Assembly: GCF_902374955.1 (NCBI RefSeq)
Contig: NZ_CABKRX010000117.1
Location: 1-26,443 of the forward strand
Source of the DNA: Bacillus massilioanorexius
Lineage (GTDB): Bacteria > Bacillota > Bacilli > Bacillales > DSM-1321
Length of the DNA: 26,443 nt
Direction of reading: 5' to 3'
The notes under the pieces were generated by a model. That model made no database searches, had not been told where the DNA came from, and saw nothing but the letters and a program-made list of their open reading frames with translations. Position 1 is the first letter of the stretch, and the number at the start of each line of letters is the position of its first letter. Of this stretch, positions 16,101-23,036 are shown piece by piece. A program made the position numbers and the translations under genes.

Positions 16101-16145
16101 AATCATATAACGAAATTGGATGTTCGTAATACAATAAAAAACTGA
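13140..16145 (+). CDS. yhaN: YhaN, SbcC/Rad50-like ATPase with membrane hairpin
   Basis: A 1001-residue ATPase with Walker A near residues 32-41 (GENEAGKSTIM), long coiled-coil arms, an ABC-like signature near 912 (EVSRGTQEAIYVSLR) and Walker B near 940 (PIIIDDSFVNFD). Where Rad50/SbcC carries a zinc hook, this protein has two adjacent hydrophobic segments (about 477-494 and 497-515), so the tip of the coiled coil is probably membrane-inserted. There is no CxxC hook motif. It should act with YhaO as a membrane-tethered nuclease complex. It starts with TTG 13140 after GGAGGTGAG, translationally coupled to yhaO. It is slightly longer than I recall for the B. subtilis protein (about 963 residues). 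Confidence 0.92.
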   Translation: MRIKEIHIYGYGKINQYKITDLGNIQVFFGENEAGKSTIMSFIHSIFFGFPLKTQNETRYEPKESSAYGGKIIIESEVHGEIAIQRIKGKATGDVTVIFPDGRVGNEEELKMILQGMDKSTYQSVFSFDLHGINGIQKLNESEISRYLLSAGLLGNDQLLLVEQNLQKEMELLFKPSGRNPKINQMLSNMKLTHENLIKASEDQNQYEYLQQTYKRLQEDKENVEKRIEELKREIASEYNYLTVEPLLIEMTRIENKLADMPEDNISIMMDEEYQQVKAALLPIDSELDALYKQQKALEERYQSIQIDNILLEKKEEIQRSIDQAILLDSIQVDIQNLSNKIQQIDKSIQHLKTYAHLPITDEKIVALDSSISKKESIVLIEKQSQKLSHIKQTLDEKQEQIQQILQATDEKIRFYHSNLLSNDEREKLQRQVENFQDDKEIIVELKYIEEAIRSIEKKIEQAKRKEKKSKQNKKWIQYSILSLFSAGAILSLIMQQWLVFIIVAVGFALFWWIIGLMNTSSMLPDLLQEREELFQKQTSLKEKRMAGSFRDHQLALTQLKKDDEIRFQLQNEQMKKQEQEKSFYKVVDQFEKWEEDTRRNEALMQQLVQEWNIEQPNISSSMLMNIFESIISLKQNLYEKQLITEEQNVLKEKATHIKQTIESYCHEIVHTRIAQHQEAVMILRTKISELDENLLERKQIDLSRNEMKNQIIDLELKKQHLESQLQDIYHESQCLDDESFLQRIQQSKERNELQRQYELLGIQLRPYEEERKKWEEYPNKIINDYSIRLLEEEKNECDRHLNQCIQQITECKHKIVQLEDGGTYVDKSFQFFTEKSALMVEAKEWMKFALAKGMLQKAVNIYKNSKFPQILHIAEKYLMAITDGEYIRIQWKEDAEGLVLQRKDGLIFEASEVSRGTQEAIYVSLRLSLAQQSYNNESMPIIIDDSFVNFDRTRVEKVLTILQSLKNTHQIIFFTCHDYLLPYFEENHITKLDVRNTIKN

Positions 16146-16314
16146 TAAAATAGTGTTGTAGTATGTTTGCTTATTTTCAAGCGTTAGTCTCTATCCTAGT
16201 TGCTGTTCGCTTATTGCGTTTGAGAGCGAAAATGTAAGTAAGGTGTGTAACTAATATCTTGTAAGGAATGAAGTAAAAGCTTTCATGCTGAAGGATTTAC
16301 TTTGTTGATGCAGG

Positions 16315-16342
16315 ATTTCTCCTATCCTTTAAAAGGAGAAAT
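16315..16342 (+). other. hairpin in the leader of the YhaM-like gene
   Basis: ATTTCTCCT (16315-16323) and AGGAGAAAT (16334-16342) form a perfect 9-bp stem with a 10-base loop. An alternative fold pairs TCCTAT (16320-16325) with ATAGGA (16341-16346) plus an inner CCTT/AAGG. The stem contains AGGAGA, the only good ribosome-site-like sequence near the next start. No T run follows, so it is not a typical terminator. Confidence 0.5.
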
Positions 16343-16366
16343 AGGATAAAGAAAGAGTTGAGAACG

Positions 16367-17596
16367 ATGACGAATGAACAGTCATATTTTTATAATCATA
16401 TTCCAATTAAATACGAATGTTCAGAGGAACAACGCCGAGAAATATTACAACAATTCCCTGCTCCACTATTACCAACGACAGAAGAGTCCTTTTCACTAAG
16501 TAATGAAGCACAAGGAAGTAATATCAAAGTAACGCTTTTATTAAATGAATACTCAGTAGAGATGACCAAAACGAATAAACAGTTTTTGAAAATGAGATTT
16601 AGTAATACGAATGGTGTTTATAACGCAAAAATGTGGGATAACCAGGGAGAGGTAGAAACATATTCACCAATCCTCGAAGAATATTCTGTTTTTAAAGTAG
16701 AAGGTCGTGTTGAAGAATATCGAGGGCATAAATCGATTACAATTCATCGATTAACACCTAGCAAAGATGATATTAATCCTTTTTCATTATTAGCTTATAC
16801 GGAACAAAATTTAGAAGACTTAACAGTGGAATTGTTCTCCTACTTGTACGAGCTAAAACAACCTTTTCAAGACATTACCTTAGCTGCTATGAAACGTTTT
16901 TGGAAGCAATTTGCACTCAGACCTGCTGCAAAAGGATTTCATCATAACTATTTAGGTGGATTATTAAAGCATACAGTCGGATTAATGAGATTTGCGCGCT
17001 ATATTATAAAAACAGAAGTAAATCATTATGAGGCTGTTTTTAAACTGATAAATATTGTAGAGAAAGCGCATAAGCAGGAGCTGTGGGCACAACTAAAAGC
17101 TGGAACGACCAATACTCAACAGCTAGTATGGAAGGAAACTATTGATCATTTATATAATATGTTCTACGGTATGATGAATTATCAAGAGGACGCTCCTAAC
17201 TATGATATCGTAATGACGAGTATTTTATATCATGACATTGGTAAATTACTTGAATATGATCATGCGGGAAAAGAATATGATGAATTTTCATTTTTATTCC
17301 CATCAGCTACAAGTGATTTTAGTAATCGAAAAGCTACTGGAATCATTATGGACCAATTAGGTGTTATGATTGGACATATTCCATATGGAGTATTATTCTT
17401 TTCAAAAATATTAGAAGTTGAAAAAATCGCCATATCGATGGAAGATGTTCATTCCGTTTCTCATTGTATTTTAGCTCATCATGGCTTACCGGAATGGGGT
17501 TCTTGTATTAGAAGTCCACAAACTCTAGAGGCGTACATTGTACATATTGTCGATTATTTAGATAGTCGTTATGAAAATACGGAACAAATCAAATAG
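16367..17596 (+). CDS. YhaM-like 3'-5' exoribonuclease (OB fold plus HD domain), enlarged
   Basis: About 409 residues. An N-terminal extension of about 50 residues is followed by an OB-fold region (NIKVTLLLNEYSVEM to HKSITIHRL, about 54-132) and an HD phosphohydrolase domain: HHNYLGGLLKHTVGL, then YHDIGKLLEY, ILAHHGLPEWGS and HIVDYLDSR. This is the YhaM layout, and the gene occupies the yhaM position between yhaN and yhaL. B. subtilis YhaM is, to my recollection, 314 residues. Here the stretch between the first HD histidine and the HD pair is about 87 residues, clearly longer than usual. It may be a diverged yhaM or a related HD protein that replaced it. The start is uncertain: ATG 16367 is chosen, TTG 16358 is in frame, and neither has a good ribosome site. 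Confidence 0.75.
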   Translation: MTNEQSYFYNHIPIKYECSEEQRREILQQFPAPLLPTTEESFSLSNEAQGSNIKVTLLLNEYSVEMTKTNKQFLKMRFSNTNGVYNAKMWDNQGEVETYSPILEEYSVFKVEGRVEEYRGHKSITIHRLTPSKDDINPFSLLAYTEQNLEDLTVELFSYLYELKQPFQDITLAAMKRFWKQFALRPAAKGFHHNYLGGLLKHTVGLMRFARYIIKTEVNHYEAVFKLINIVEKAHKQELWAQLKAGTTNTQQLVWKETIDHLYNMFYGMMNYQEDAPNYDIVMTSILYHDIGKLLEYDHAGKEYDEFSFLFPSATSDFSNRKATGIIMDQLGVMIGHIPYGVLFFSKILEVEKIAISMEDVHSVSHCILAHHGLPEWGSCIRSPQTLEAYIVHIVDYLDSRYENTEQIK

Positions 17597-17667
17597 CTAT
17601 CATATTTTGCTCCTTTATACATAGAATGTACAAAGGTTTGGACAATCCTAGTTAAAGGAGAACAAAT

Positions 17668-17841
17668 ATGACAATAGTAATTGGTTTAATTATTGTAGGA
17701 ATTGTTATTAGCGGATTTATGACCATTAAGACAGGTAAAGAGGAAAGAGACATAGAGAATGAATGGATTGAGCAGGAGGGCCAAAAATTTATAACGGCTA
17801 TGCACGAAGAAAAAAAGCGTAGGTTCTCCAAAGATTCATAA
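17668..17841 (+). CDS. yhaL: sporulation YhaL family protein
   Basis: A 57-residue protein with one N-terminal membrane segment (TIVIGLIIVGIVISGF) and a charged cytoplasmic tail with EERDIENEWIEQEG, the core of the Spore_YhaL family, ending in KKRR. The ATG follows AAAGGAG with good spacing. In B. subtilis yhaL sits between yhaM and prsA, as here, and is linked to sporulation; its molecular role is not known. It converges on prsA, with which it shares a bidirectional terminator. Confidence 0.85.
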   Translation: MTIVIGLIIVGIVISGFMTIKTGKEERDIENEWIEQEGQKFITAMHEEKKRRFSKDS

Positions 17842-17908
17842 GAAATGAAACACTTATTCAAAAAATGAATACTTATGTGGTACTATTTCTCAATATGAAG
17901 ATTTCCTA

Positions 17909-17952
17909 ATAAAAAATACCCCTTGTCCACAATGACTAGGGGTGTTTTTTTA
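17909..17952. terminator. bidirectional terminator between yhaL and prsA
   Basis: ACCCCT (17918-17923) pairs with AGGGGT (17938-17943), flanked by A6 on one side and T7 on the other, so the A and T runs extend the stem and give a T tract on both strands. It serves yhaL (+) and prsA (-). Confidence 0.85.
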
Positions 17953-18001
17953 TTTCGGTGTCTGGGGACAGCGTGTCGAATTTATCGATTGCTGTTATAG
18001 A

Positions 18002-18859
18002 TTATTTATCAGAATTTGTACCGAATGTATTTTTTAAATCTTTATCTTTAATTTCTACGTTCGCTTCTTTTAATTCTTTTTTCATTACCTTTTCAATTTG
18101 TTCATTATCAATTTTAGATACTTTCACTTGATATTCTAAATCTTTTTTCATATCATCAAATGATTTTTTCTCTTTTTTATCTGTTAATTTTATAATGTGA
18201 TATCCATGTTCTGTTTTAACAGGATTACTAATTTGTCCTTTATTTAATGCATAAGCAGCATCTTCAAATTCTGTTACCATTTTCCCTTGACCAAACCATC
18301 CTAAATCTCCACCTTTTTCAGCTGAAGCTGTGTCTGTTGAATATTCTTTAGCAAGGTCTTCAAATTTTGCACCATTATCTAATTTTTGTTTGATTTCTTT
18401 TGCTGTTTTCTCATCATCAACTAGTATATGGCTTGCTTTGATTTCAGGCTTATAATTTTCATATGCTTCTTTTAATTCTTTATCGGATACTTTCAATCCT
18501 TTAATGGCTGCTTTTTCTTGCATCATTGCAATCTTAAATTTGCTTCTTAGATCAGCTTCATCTTTATAGCCATACTGTAGAAGTGCCATATCGAATTGAT
18601 CGCCTAATTGCTCTTTTAAAGTATTTACACGTTCGTCTAATTCTTTATCACTTACTTTATATTTATCAGCAAGTATTTTTTCATAAACAAGTGCTTGAAG
18701 TACTTGTTGACCATTTGTATCCTTAAGAGCTGTATATAGTTCATCCTTTGTAATATTTCCAGCTTTTGTTTCAACAACTGTTTCTGAATCTCCGTTACTG
18801 CAAGCTGTTAAACCGACTAAACTAGCTGTTAGTGCAACGGGTAATAACCATTTCTTCAT
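18002..18859 (-). CDS. prsA: PrsA, extracytoplasmic peptidyl-prolyl isomerase lipoprotein
   Basis: A 285-residue foldase that acts after Sec secretion on the outer face of the membrane. The signal peptide ends in the lipobox LTAC with Cys20, the lipid-attachment residue. The parvulin domain runs from about residue 134 (IKASHILVDD) to about 228 (EHGYHIIKL), with GGDLGWFGQGKM and VKTEHGYHIIKL clearly conserved. It is flanked by the N- and C-terminal chaperone lobes and has a charged C-terminus. It is essential or important for secreted enzyme folding in Bacillus. The start ATG follows AGGAG. A sigma-A promoter is visible upstream, and the terminator is shared with yhaL. Confidence 0.96.
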   Translation of the reverse strand: MKKWLLPVALTASLVGLTACSNGDSETVVETKAGNITKDELYTALKDTNGQQVLQALVYEKILADKYKVSDKELDERVNTLKEQLGDQFDMALLQYGYKDEADLRSKFKIAMMQEKAAIKGLKVSDKELKEAYENYKPEIKASHILVDDEKTAKEIKQKLDNGAKFEDLAKEYSTDTASAEKGGDLGWFGQGKMVTEFEDAAYALNKGQISNPVKTEHGYHIIKLTDKKEKKSFDDMKKDLEYQVKVSKIDNEQIEKVMKKELKEANVEIKDKDLKNTFGTNSDK

Positions 18860-18907
18860 GAAAACAACTCCTAAATTTTAAATTTTCCATTTCTTATCAC
18901 AAAATCT

Positions 18908-18935
18908 ACTATATCACAAAATGAATAACACGCAA
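18908..18935 (-). promoter_or_regulatory. candidate promoter of prsA
   Basis: On the minus strand TTGCGT (18930-18935) and TATAGT (18908-18913) are separated by 16 bases, about 50 bases before the prsA start. This is a good sigma-A fit. Confidence 0.6.
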
Positions 18936-19045
18936 AAAATTTTTATAACCGAGTATTAAAATTTTAGAGGAATTTGGGCCATTACCTATCCACTTTCGTC
19001 CTTCTTACATAAAATGTAGCGAAGAGAGAAAAGGAGGTATGAAAA

Positions 19046-19132
19046 ATGAGCTGCGGTTGTAATAATGGGTTCGCGTTAATAGTTGTGTTGTTCATTTTAC
19101 TAATCATTGTAGGTTCTGCATTTGTATGCTAA
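19046..19132 (+). CDS. SscA/YjcZ-type sporulation micro-protein
   Basis: A 28-residue protein: a short Gly/Cys/Asn-rich head (MSCGCNNGFAL) and one very hydrophobic segment (IVVLFILLIIVG). This is the YjcZ family pattern, whose B. subtilis member SscA (YhzE) helps spore coat assembly and lies downstream of prsA. AAGGAGG is well spaced before ATG 19046; an ATG at 19039 is out of frame. CATAAAATG (19008-19016) upstream is close to the sigma-K -10 pattern CATANNNTA, which would fit mother-cell expression, but this is a weak inference. Confidence 0.85.
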   Translation: MSCGCNNGFALIVVLFILLIIVGSAFVC

Positions 19133-19342
19133 ATAATTCAATTTAACACAAGCTTTTCGCCTGTTCTCACAAACCACTTTTGAATAAGATGAGGTAATTC
19201 CTTTTATTAGGAGTGTGGTATGAGTTGAAGCAGTCAAGGTGAATTTGTTGAACTTGTTGAGTTATTCATCCTACACGTCGGTTTAGTTGGAATTAAAATA
19301 CTTCAACTTAAAAAATGATGGATGAAGAAGGGAGGAAACAAG

Positions 19343-19432
19343 ATGTCAGGTGGATTTGGACATGGAGGCGGCTTTGCTTTATTAGTCGTTTTATTTATCC
19401 TACTAATTATTATTGGAGCTACGTGGCTATAA
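19343..19432 (+). CDS. second SscA/YjcZ-type sporulation micro-protein
   Basis: A 29-residue paralogue of the gene at 19046: a Gly-rich head (MSGGFGHGGGFAL) and the same hydrophobic core (LVVLFILLIIIG). GGGAGGAAA precedes the ATG. It has no cysteine in its head, unlike the first copy. It is separated from the first copy by 210 bases in which I see no other gene, and is followed by a strong terminator. The pair probably arose by local duplication. Confidence 0.85.
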   Translation: MSGGFGHGGGFALLVVLFILLIIIGATWL

Positions 19433-19445
19433 TCTCCAAATAAAT

Positions 19446-19472
19446 AAGGTGAAGCAAAAGCTTCACCTTTTT
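19446..19472 (+). terminator. terminator after the SscA-like pair
   Basis: A perfect 10-bp stem, AAGGTGAAGC (19446-19455) and GCTTCACCTT (19460-19469), with loop AAAA and a T run to 19472. Confidence 0.9.
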
Positions 19473-19563
19473 CATGAAAAAATATGTAATTACGTAAAAA
19501 AAGTACCCATCTCGTAATATACTATCGTTTTTCTTTACCCCTAGGTGCCGCCTGTTTCATAAT

Positions 19564-19755
19564 TTATGTAAATAATATTTTTACATAGGAAGATACTAAT
19601 AAGATTGTAAAACATATATTAATGGTTCGAAAAACACCAGGCTGTTTTTCTTCTGGTATTTCTTTTTGAATACAGAGTTTATTAGTCAAATTATTCATAG
19701 TATATAGAATTATTGCAGCAAAAATATAAAAGGCCAAAATGTATAATGAAGGCAC
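19564..19755 (-). CDS. small two-segment membrane protein, unknown
   Basis: A 63-residue protein with two hydrophobic segments (LYILAFYIFAAIILYTM near 4-20 and INICFTILLVSSYVKIL near 45-61) and a charged loop between them (CIQKEIPEEKQPG). It starts with GTG 19755 after AGGGGGAAG. An ATG at 19757 is in another frame. I do not recognise the family. It lies downstream of the yhaJ-like gene on the same strand, but a terminator separates them. It could correspond to one of the small yhz genes of the B. subtilis region. Confidence 0.55.
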   Translation of the reverse strand: MPSLYILAFYIFAAIILYTMNNLTNKLCIQKEIPEEKQPGVFRTINICFTILLVSSYVKILFT

Positions 19756-19808
19756 ATGAACTTCCCCCTAACCCAAACAATATCCGTAACAATACCATAA
19801 CAAATTAT

Positions 19809-19854
19809 ATAAAAAAAAGATAGTATGGAGAGTGTGTGAATATACCATACTATC
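19809..19854 (-). terminator. terminator after the yhaJ-like gene
   Basis: A perfect 10-bp stem, GATAGTATGG (19819-19828) and CCATACTATC (19845-19854), with a 16-base loop. On the minus strand eight T follow directly (19811-19818 read as A on plus). On the plus strand a T7 run follows a few bases later, so it may work both ways. Confidence 0.88.
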
Positions 19855-19939
19855 ATCATTTTTTTGATAATCATATACTTTTTTAAGGGCAGCTTTTCTT
19901 ATTTATTTCTGATTTGCTTTTCCTGAGGTTCTAGTATTG

Positions 19940-20482
19940 TTAAGGTTTGCTTATTAAAATCTTAAAGCCTTCCTCATTTTCTTCTACATAAGAATTTTGA
20001 GGAGAGTGTAACACATTTCTAAACGTAAGAAGATCTGGTACGCATATCCCAATATGAATAGATAGTAAAATGGTTAAATAGTGGGAGTAAGCAGGTTGTG
20101 TTGTTGTATAAAATAACAATATACTAGTAATAACAACAAAAGGCGTTAGTAAAGTAGTAATAAACAGCCATTTAGATATAGGATCTTTTACTTTAATATC
20201 AAGTACTGGTAAAAATTTATAAGGTCTTCTGTGTTTTACTTTTACTTTTTTTGCTACAAAAAGTAAAGGAAGTAAGTGTAACATCTTGTGAAGCGGGTAA
20301 AGCATAAATAAACTACATAAAAAATAGAAATCGTAATCATCTTTTAGCTTATCAGCAGTAATCCCCATACTAATAATGGTATAAAGACTTATGAATGAAA
20401 GTAACATGATGAGTAAAGAAATAATAACGATTCTCTGGGTACCATATATTTTGTTTAAATTAATTGATTTCCAGCATTGCAT
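19940..20482 (-). CDS. yhaJ: DUF3267-type membrane protein (YhaJ-like)
   Basis: A 180-residue membrane protein with four hydrophobic segments: about 17-40, 52-75 (with PLHKMLHLLPLL), 107-127 and 135-150. The HKMLH motif inside the second segment is where DUF3267 putative zincins carry HExxH-like residues; glutamate is replaced by lysine, so protease activity is doubtful. Position between prsA and yhaI matches yhaJ of B. subtilis. The ribosome site GGAGGA is 12 bases from ATG 20482, rather far. No function is known to me. Confidence 0.65.
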   Translation of the reverse strand: MQCWKSINLNKIYGTQRIVIISLLIMLLSFISLYTIISMGITADKLKDDYDFYFLCSLFMLYPLHKMLHLLPLLFVAKKVKVKHRRPYKFLPVLDIKVKDPISKWLFITTLLTPFVVITSILLFYTTTQPAYSHYLTILLSIHIGICVPDLLTFRNVLHSPQNSYVEENEEGFKILISKP

Positions 20483-20664
20483 ATTTTTATTTCATCCTCC
20501 AAGGGAAGAGTATAGTTAAAATGAAAACACTAGAATAATGTACGCTTTTTTGTATAAAAAAGCAACAGAAATTCATCTGAAAAAATTACTTAAATAATAT
20601 ATGATTGAAAAGACTAAATTATGATAAAATAGTTCCAGTTATGAATAGACGAGGAGACCTATAA

Positions 20665-21000
20665 ATGGAGAATTTATTGAAGAGAATAGAGGTATTAGAA
20701 TATCATCAACAGCTATTAATTAGGATGTTGAAGGAAACGAACCAGCCGCTCTATTATTTTATTATTGTTAATAATTTATCAAGAAGTGAAACTGAGCACA
20801 TTTTGGAAATATGTGAAATGATGAACAAAAAATTCCAAAAACAAAAAGCGGAAGGATATGTTACATTTTATCCGCTTCTTCAAGAATTACAAGCAAATAT
20901 TTCACCGTCGATTTCCATAAAAGATTTAGTAGATGCTTGCATAAAACAAGAAGTCTATGTTCTCTTTATGGAGGAAATGAAACAGCTATTAAATCAATAA
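20665..21000 (+). CDS. yhaI: YhaI (DUF1878 family)
   Basis: A 111-residue soluble protein beginning LLKRIEVLEYHQQLLIRML, the typical N-terminal helix of the DUF1878/YhaI family. It has no membrane segment or catalytic motif. Its role is unknown. GAGGAG precedes the ATG. It converges on hpr: the stop codons are two bases apart, with no obvious terminator between, so the two mRNAs probably overlap at their 3' ends. Confidence 0.85.
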   Translation: MENLLKRIEVLEYHQQLLIRMLKETNQPLYYFIIVNNLSRSETEHILEICEMMNKKFQKQKAEGYVTFYPLLQELQANISPSISIKDLVDACIKQEVYVLFMEEMKQLLNQ

Positions 21001-21002
21001 TT

Positions 21003-21581
21003 CTACACAGTCTCTACTTCTTTGTTTGGATCATTATTTGCAAGCTTTGCTTCTGTCTCTGATAATTGTTTATCAATATTTGAAAAAGATGTTTCAAATA
21101 TCTTCATGAAATCATCTCCATAGATATTTCGGATGATTGCCATAAGTTCAATCATTTCAGGGAACTTACCATATAAACCTTGAAGTGGAAGAGAAGCCTC
21201 GAACACTTGATAATTTTGAGGATCAAAATTATCCATTAAATCTAAAATAATTTTTTCCCCTTCTTCTGTGATTTGGATATAGGTGTTACGTTTGTCGTTT
21301 TCTTTTTTAGAAAACTTTAAAAGGTTTCTTTCTTCTAATTTTTTAGAGAAATTGAAAGCTGTGGATACATGCATTACGCCGAATTTTGCTACATCTGAAA
21401 TTGAAGCCCCATTTAAATGATAGGCAATCCATAATATATGATGTTCATTGATGTTAAGGTCATAAGGTTTAATCCAATTTTGCCAGTCTTTTTCAATTGA
21501 TTTCCATAATGCTTTACTTAGTTGCGCAACTCGATGACTGAATAGAATTGCTTCTCTCATAGAATAATTTCTTTCTTGCAT
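21003..21581 (-). CDS. hpr: Hpr (ScoC), MarR-type transition-state regulator
   Basis: A 192-residue MarR-family repressor nearly identical in layout to B. subtilis Hpr/ScoC: the stretch QLSKALWKSIEKDWQNWIKPYDLNINEHHILWIAYHLNGASISD is conserved, then the recognition helix FGVMHVSTAFNFSKKLEERNLL and the wing KKENDKRNTYIQIT. It represses protease genes, peptide transport and sporulation functions. The start is ATG 21581 (MQERNYS), preceded by AAGAAGGTG. The longer frame to 21608 has no ribosome site. The C-terminal tail is acidic, as in relatives. Confidence 0.95.
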   Translation of the reverse strand: MQERNYSMREAILFSHRVAQLSKALWKSIEKDWQNWIKPYDLNINEHHILWIAYHLNGASISDVAKFGVMHVSTAFNFSKKLEERNLLKFSKKENDKRNTYIQITEEGEKIILDLMDNFDPQNYQVFEASLPLQGLYGKFPEMIELMAIIRNIYGDDFMKIFETSFSNIDKQLSETEAKLANNDPNKEVETV

Positions 21582-21716
21582 GACCGATTCACCTTCTTTA
21601 CAAATCATTTGTATTTATTATGACAAGAAAATAAAAATTAATAAAGAAAAATTTACTAAATTTTTAGAAATTTATATATTTTTCCGATTTTTCTTTATTT
21701 TATAAAAGTATAACAT

Positions 21717-21754
21717 TATACAAGGAAAGGATTTTTTTAAACTTTCCTTGTATA
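21717..21754. terminator. hairpin between yhaH and hpr
   Basis: A perfect 13-bp stem, TATACAAGGAAAG (21717-21729) and CTTTCCTTGTATA (21742-21754), with a 12-base loop. It lies about 70 bases after the yhaH stop on the minus strand. The T tract on the minus side is interrupted, while on the plus side a T6 run follows shortly. Probably the yhaH terminator; it could also influence hpr expression. Confidence 0.7.
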
Positions 21755-21824
21755 TGTTTTTTAAAAAGAACAAGAAGTAATAATTATTTCCTACTCTTAC
21801 ATGAAATCATAAAAATAAAACATA

Positions 21825-22196
21825 TTACTTTTGGCTATGCCCAGGAGAGGAAGCAATTTGTTCTAGTTCTCCTAAGGCGTTTTCAATCTCCTTGATTCGA
21901 AATTGAATTTCATTTTTGTGTGGCTCAATTTCTTTTTTCCACGATTGAATAAGGTCTTTAACCTCAGAGATGAAAACACTAATTACCTCTTTACTCACAT
22001 GAGTTGCAGAAACCGTTTCTTGTTTCATTTGATTTATTTTACTTTTGATTTCTACAAATATTTCTTGGAAATCTTCTTTATTTTCAACGATGTTTTTACG
22101 TAAATTTTTTCCTGAAGTTGGTGCAAATAATAGAGTGCCAACCCCTGCTACAACAGCTCCAGCAAAAAAACCAAGAAGTACACGCTTTCCATTCAT
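21825..22196 (-). CDS. yhaH: YhaH, YtxH-domain membrane-anchored protein
   Basis: A 123-residue protein with one N-terminal membrane segment (VLLGFFAGAVVAGVGTLLFAP) followed by TSGKNLRKNI, the YtxH/GvpP-type signature, and then a long charged, helical tail. Family members are often stress- or sporulation-linked, but the role of this one is unknown. ATG 22196 is preferred, six bases after GAGGTG. The GTG at 22205 is part of that ribosome site. It lies upstream of hpr on the same strand, as in B. subtilis. Confidence 0.88.
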   Translation of the reverse strand: MNGKRVLLGFFAGAVVAGVGTLLFAPTSGKNLRKNIVENKEDFQEIFVEIKSKINQMKQETVSATHVSKEVISVFISEVKDLIQSWKKEIEPHKNEIQFRIKEIENALGELEQIASSPGHSQK

Positions 22197-22613
22197 TAGA
22201 CTCACCTCTACAATCTTGGCATATTTTTAGAAACTTACAGATTGAATTTCCGTATTTTCTCCATACTATAATCTGTTCGGTAATATATCCCTTTTTTAAA
22301 AATATTAGCCATATAACATTTCTACAAAAATTTTCAAAATCCTTTTTTATATTGGAAATTAATAAATATAATTTTAAAAATCTTTCCCTAATTAATATAT
22401 ATCACATTAAAGGTAAGATAAACCAATATTAAGTAATTATATGTTATTTAAATATAATTTTCGAGTGAAACGAATTATTTTATTAATAAAAATATTGATT
22501 GGTGTTAGTGTATATAAACTTTTCAATTGCTTGTCATTATACGATGTTTTTCAGAATAGAAGTTAATATAGGGAATGAGCTTGAAAGAAGTTTTAGAAGA
22601 GGAGGGAAATACG
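22197..22613. other. divergent intergenic region, no gene seen
   Basis: This 417-base, very AT-rich stretch separates yhaH (-) from the small membrane gene (+), so it must hold both promoters. I find no clear hairpin. TTGTCA at 22531-22536 with GAATAG at 22554-22559 (17-base spacing) is a possible promoter for the + gene. Several overlapping open frames here have no ribosome site and look like shadows. Confidence 0.4.
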
Positions 22614-22787
22614 TTGAAGTATATCCTTTTTTGTATCGCTGTAGTCTTACTTATCAGTACATTATACTTTTTTGTCCTTTCTTTGAATGCTGGAGTTTAT
22701 CCGAACAAATATAGTTTGCAAAGAAGAGCGATTTTGCTTGGAATTGGAGCGGTGCTCTTTTTTTTAATAGGCATTATTTTAAAATAG
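22614..22787 (+). CDS. small two-segment membrane protein, unknown
   Basis: A 57-residue protein: one hydrophobic segment at the N-terminus (YILFCIAVVLLISTLYFFVLS), a short loop (NAGVYPNKYSLQRR) and a second segment at the C-terminus (ILLGIGAVLFFLIGIIL). It starts with TTG 22614 after the strong site GAGGAGGG; an in-frame upstream start at 22575 would place that site inside the gene. I do not recognise the family. It stands alone between yhaH and trpP, pointing the opposite way from both. Confidence 0.6.
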   Translation: MKYILFCIAVVLLISTLYFFVLSLNAGVYPNKYSLQRRAILLGIGAVLFFLIGIILK

Positions 22788-22991
22788 AGCACATTAATTT
22801 CATTCCTATTATTACTATGAATTAATTGATAATGAATGTTCATATCTAAAGCTCTTTTTATCATTCTTATTTAAAATCGTTAGAGGGTTAATACGTAATG
22901 GTAGGTAATCGAATAATTTTTATTAAGAATTGTGTTATCGAAATACGAGGATTATTAAAGAAAGATATTAGGTAGGGTCATTATCTCGATA

Positions 22992-23029
22992 AAATAAAAT
23001 ATGGTGAAGGACATTATGTCCTTCACCAT
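22992..23029 (-). terminator. terminator of trpP
   Basis: A perfect 12-bp stem, ATGGTGAAGGAC (23001-23012) and GTCCTTCACCAT (23018-23029), with loop ATTAT. On the minus strand ATTTTATTTTA follows. It sits 8 bases after the trpP stop. Confidence 0.88.
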
Positions 23030-23036
23030 TGTAAGC

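Noticed and set aside
22118..22432. Plus-strand frame of 104 codons antisense to the yhaH start
   Set aside because: It overlaps the conserved YtxH-type N-terminus, has no ribosome site and consists of low-complexity AT-rich codons.
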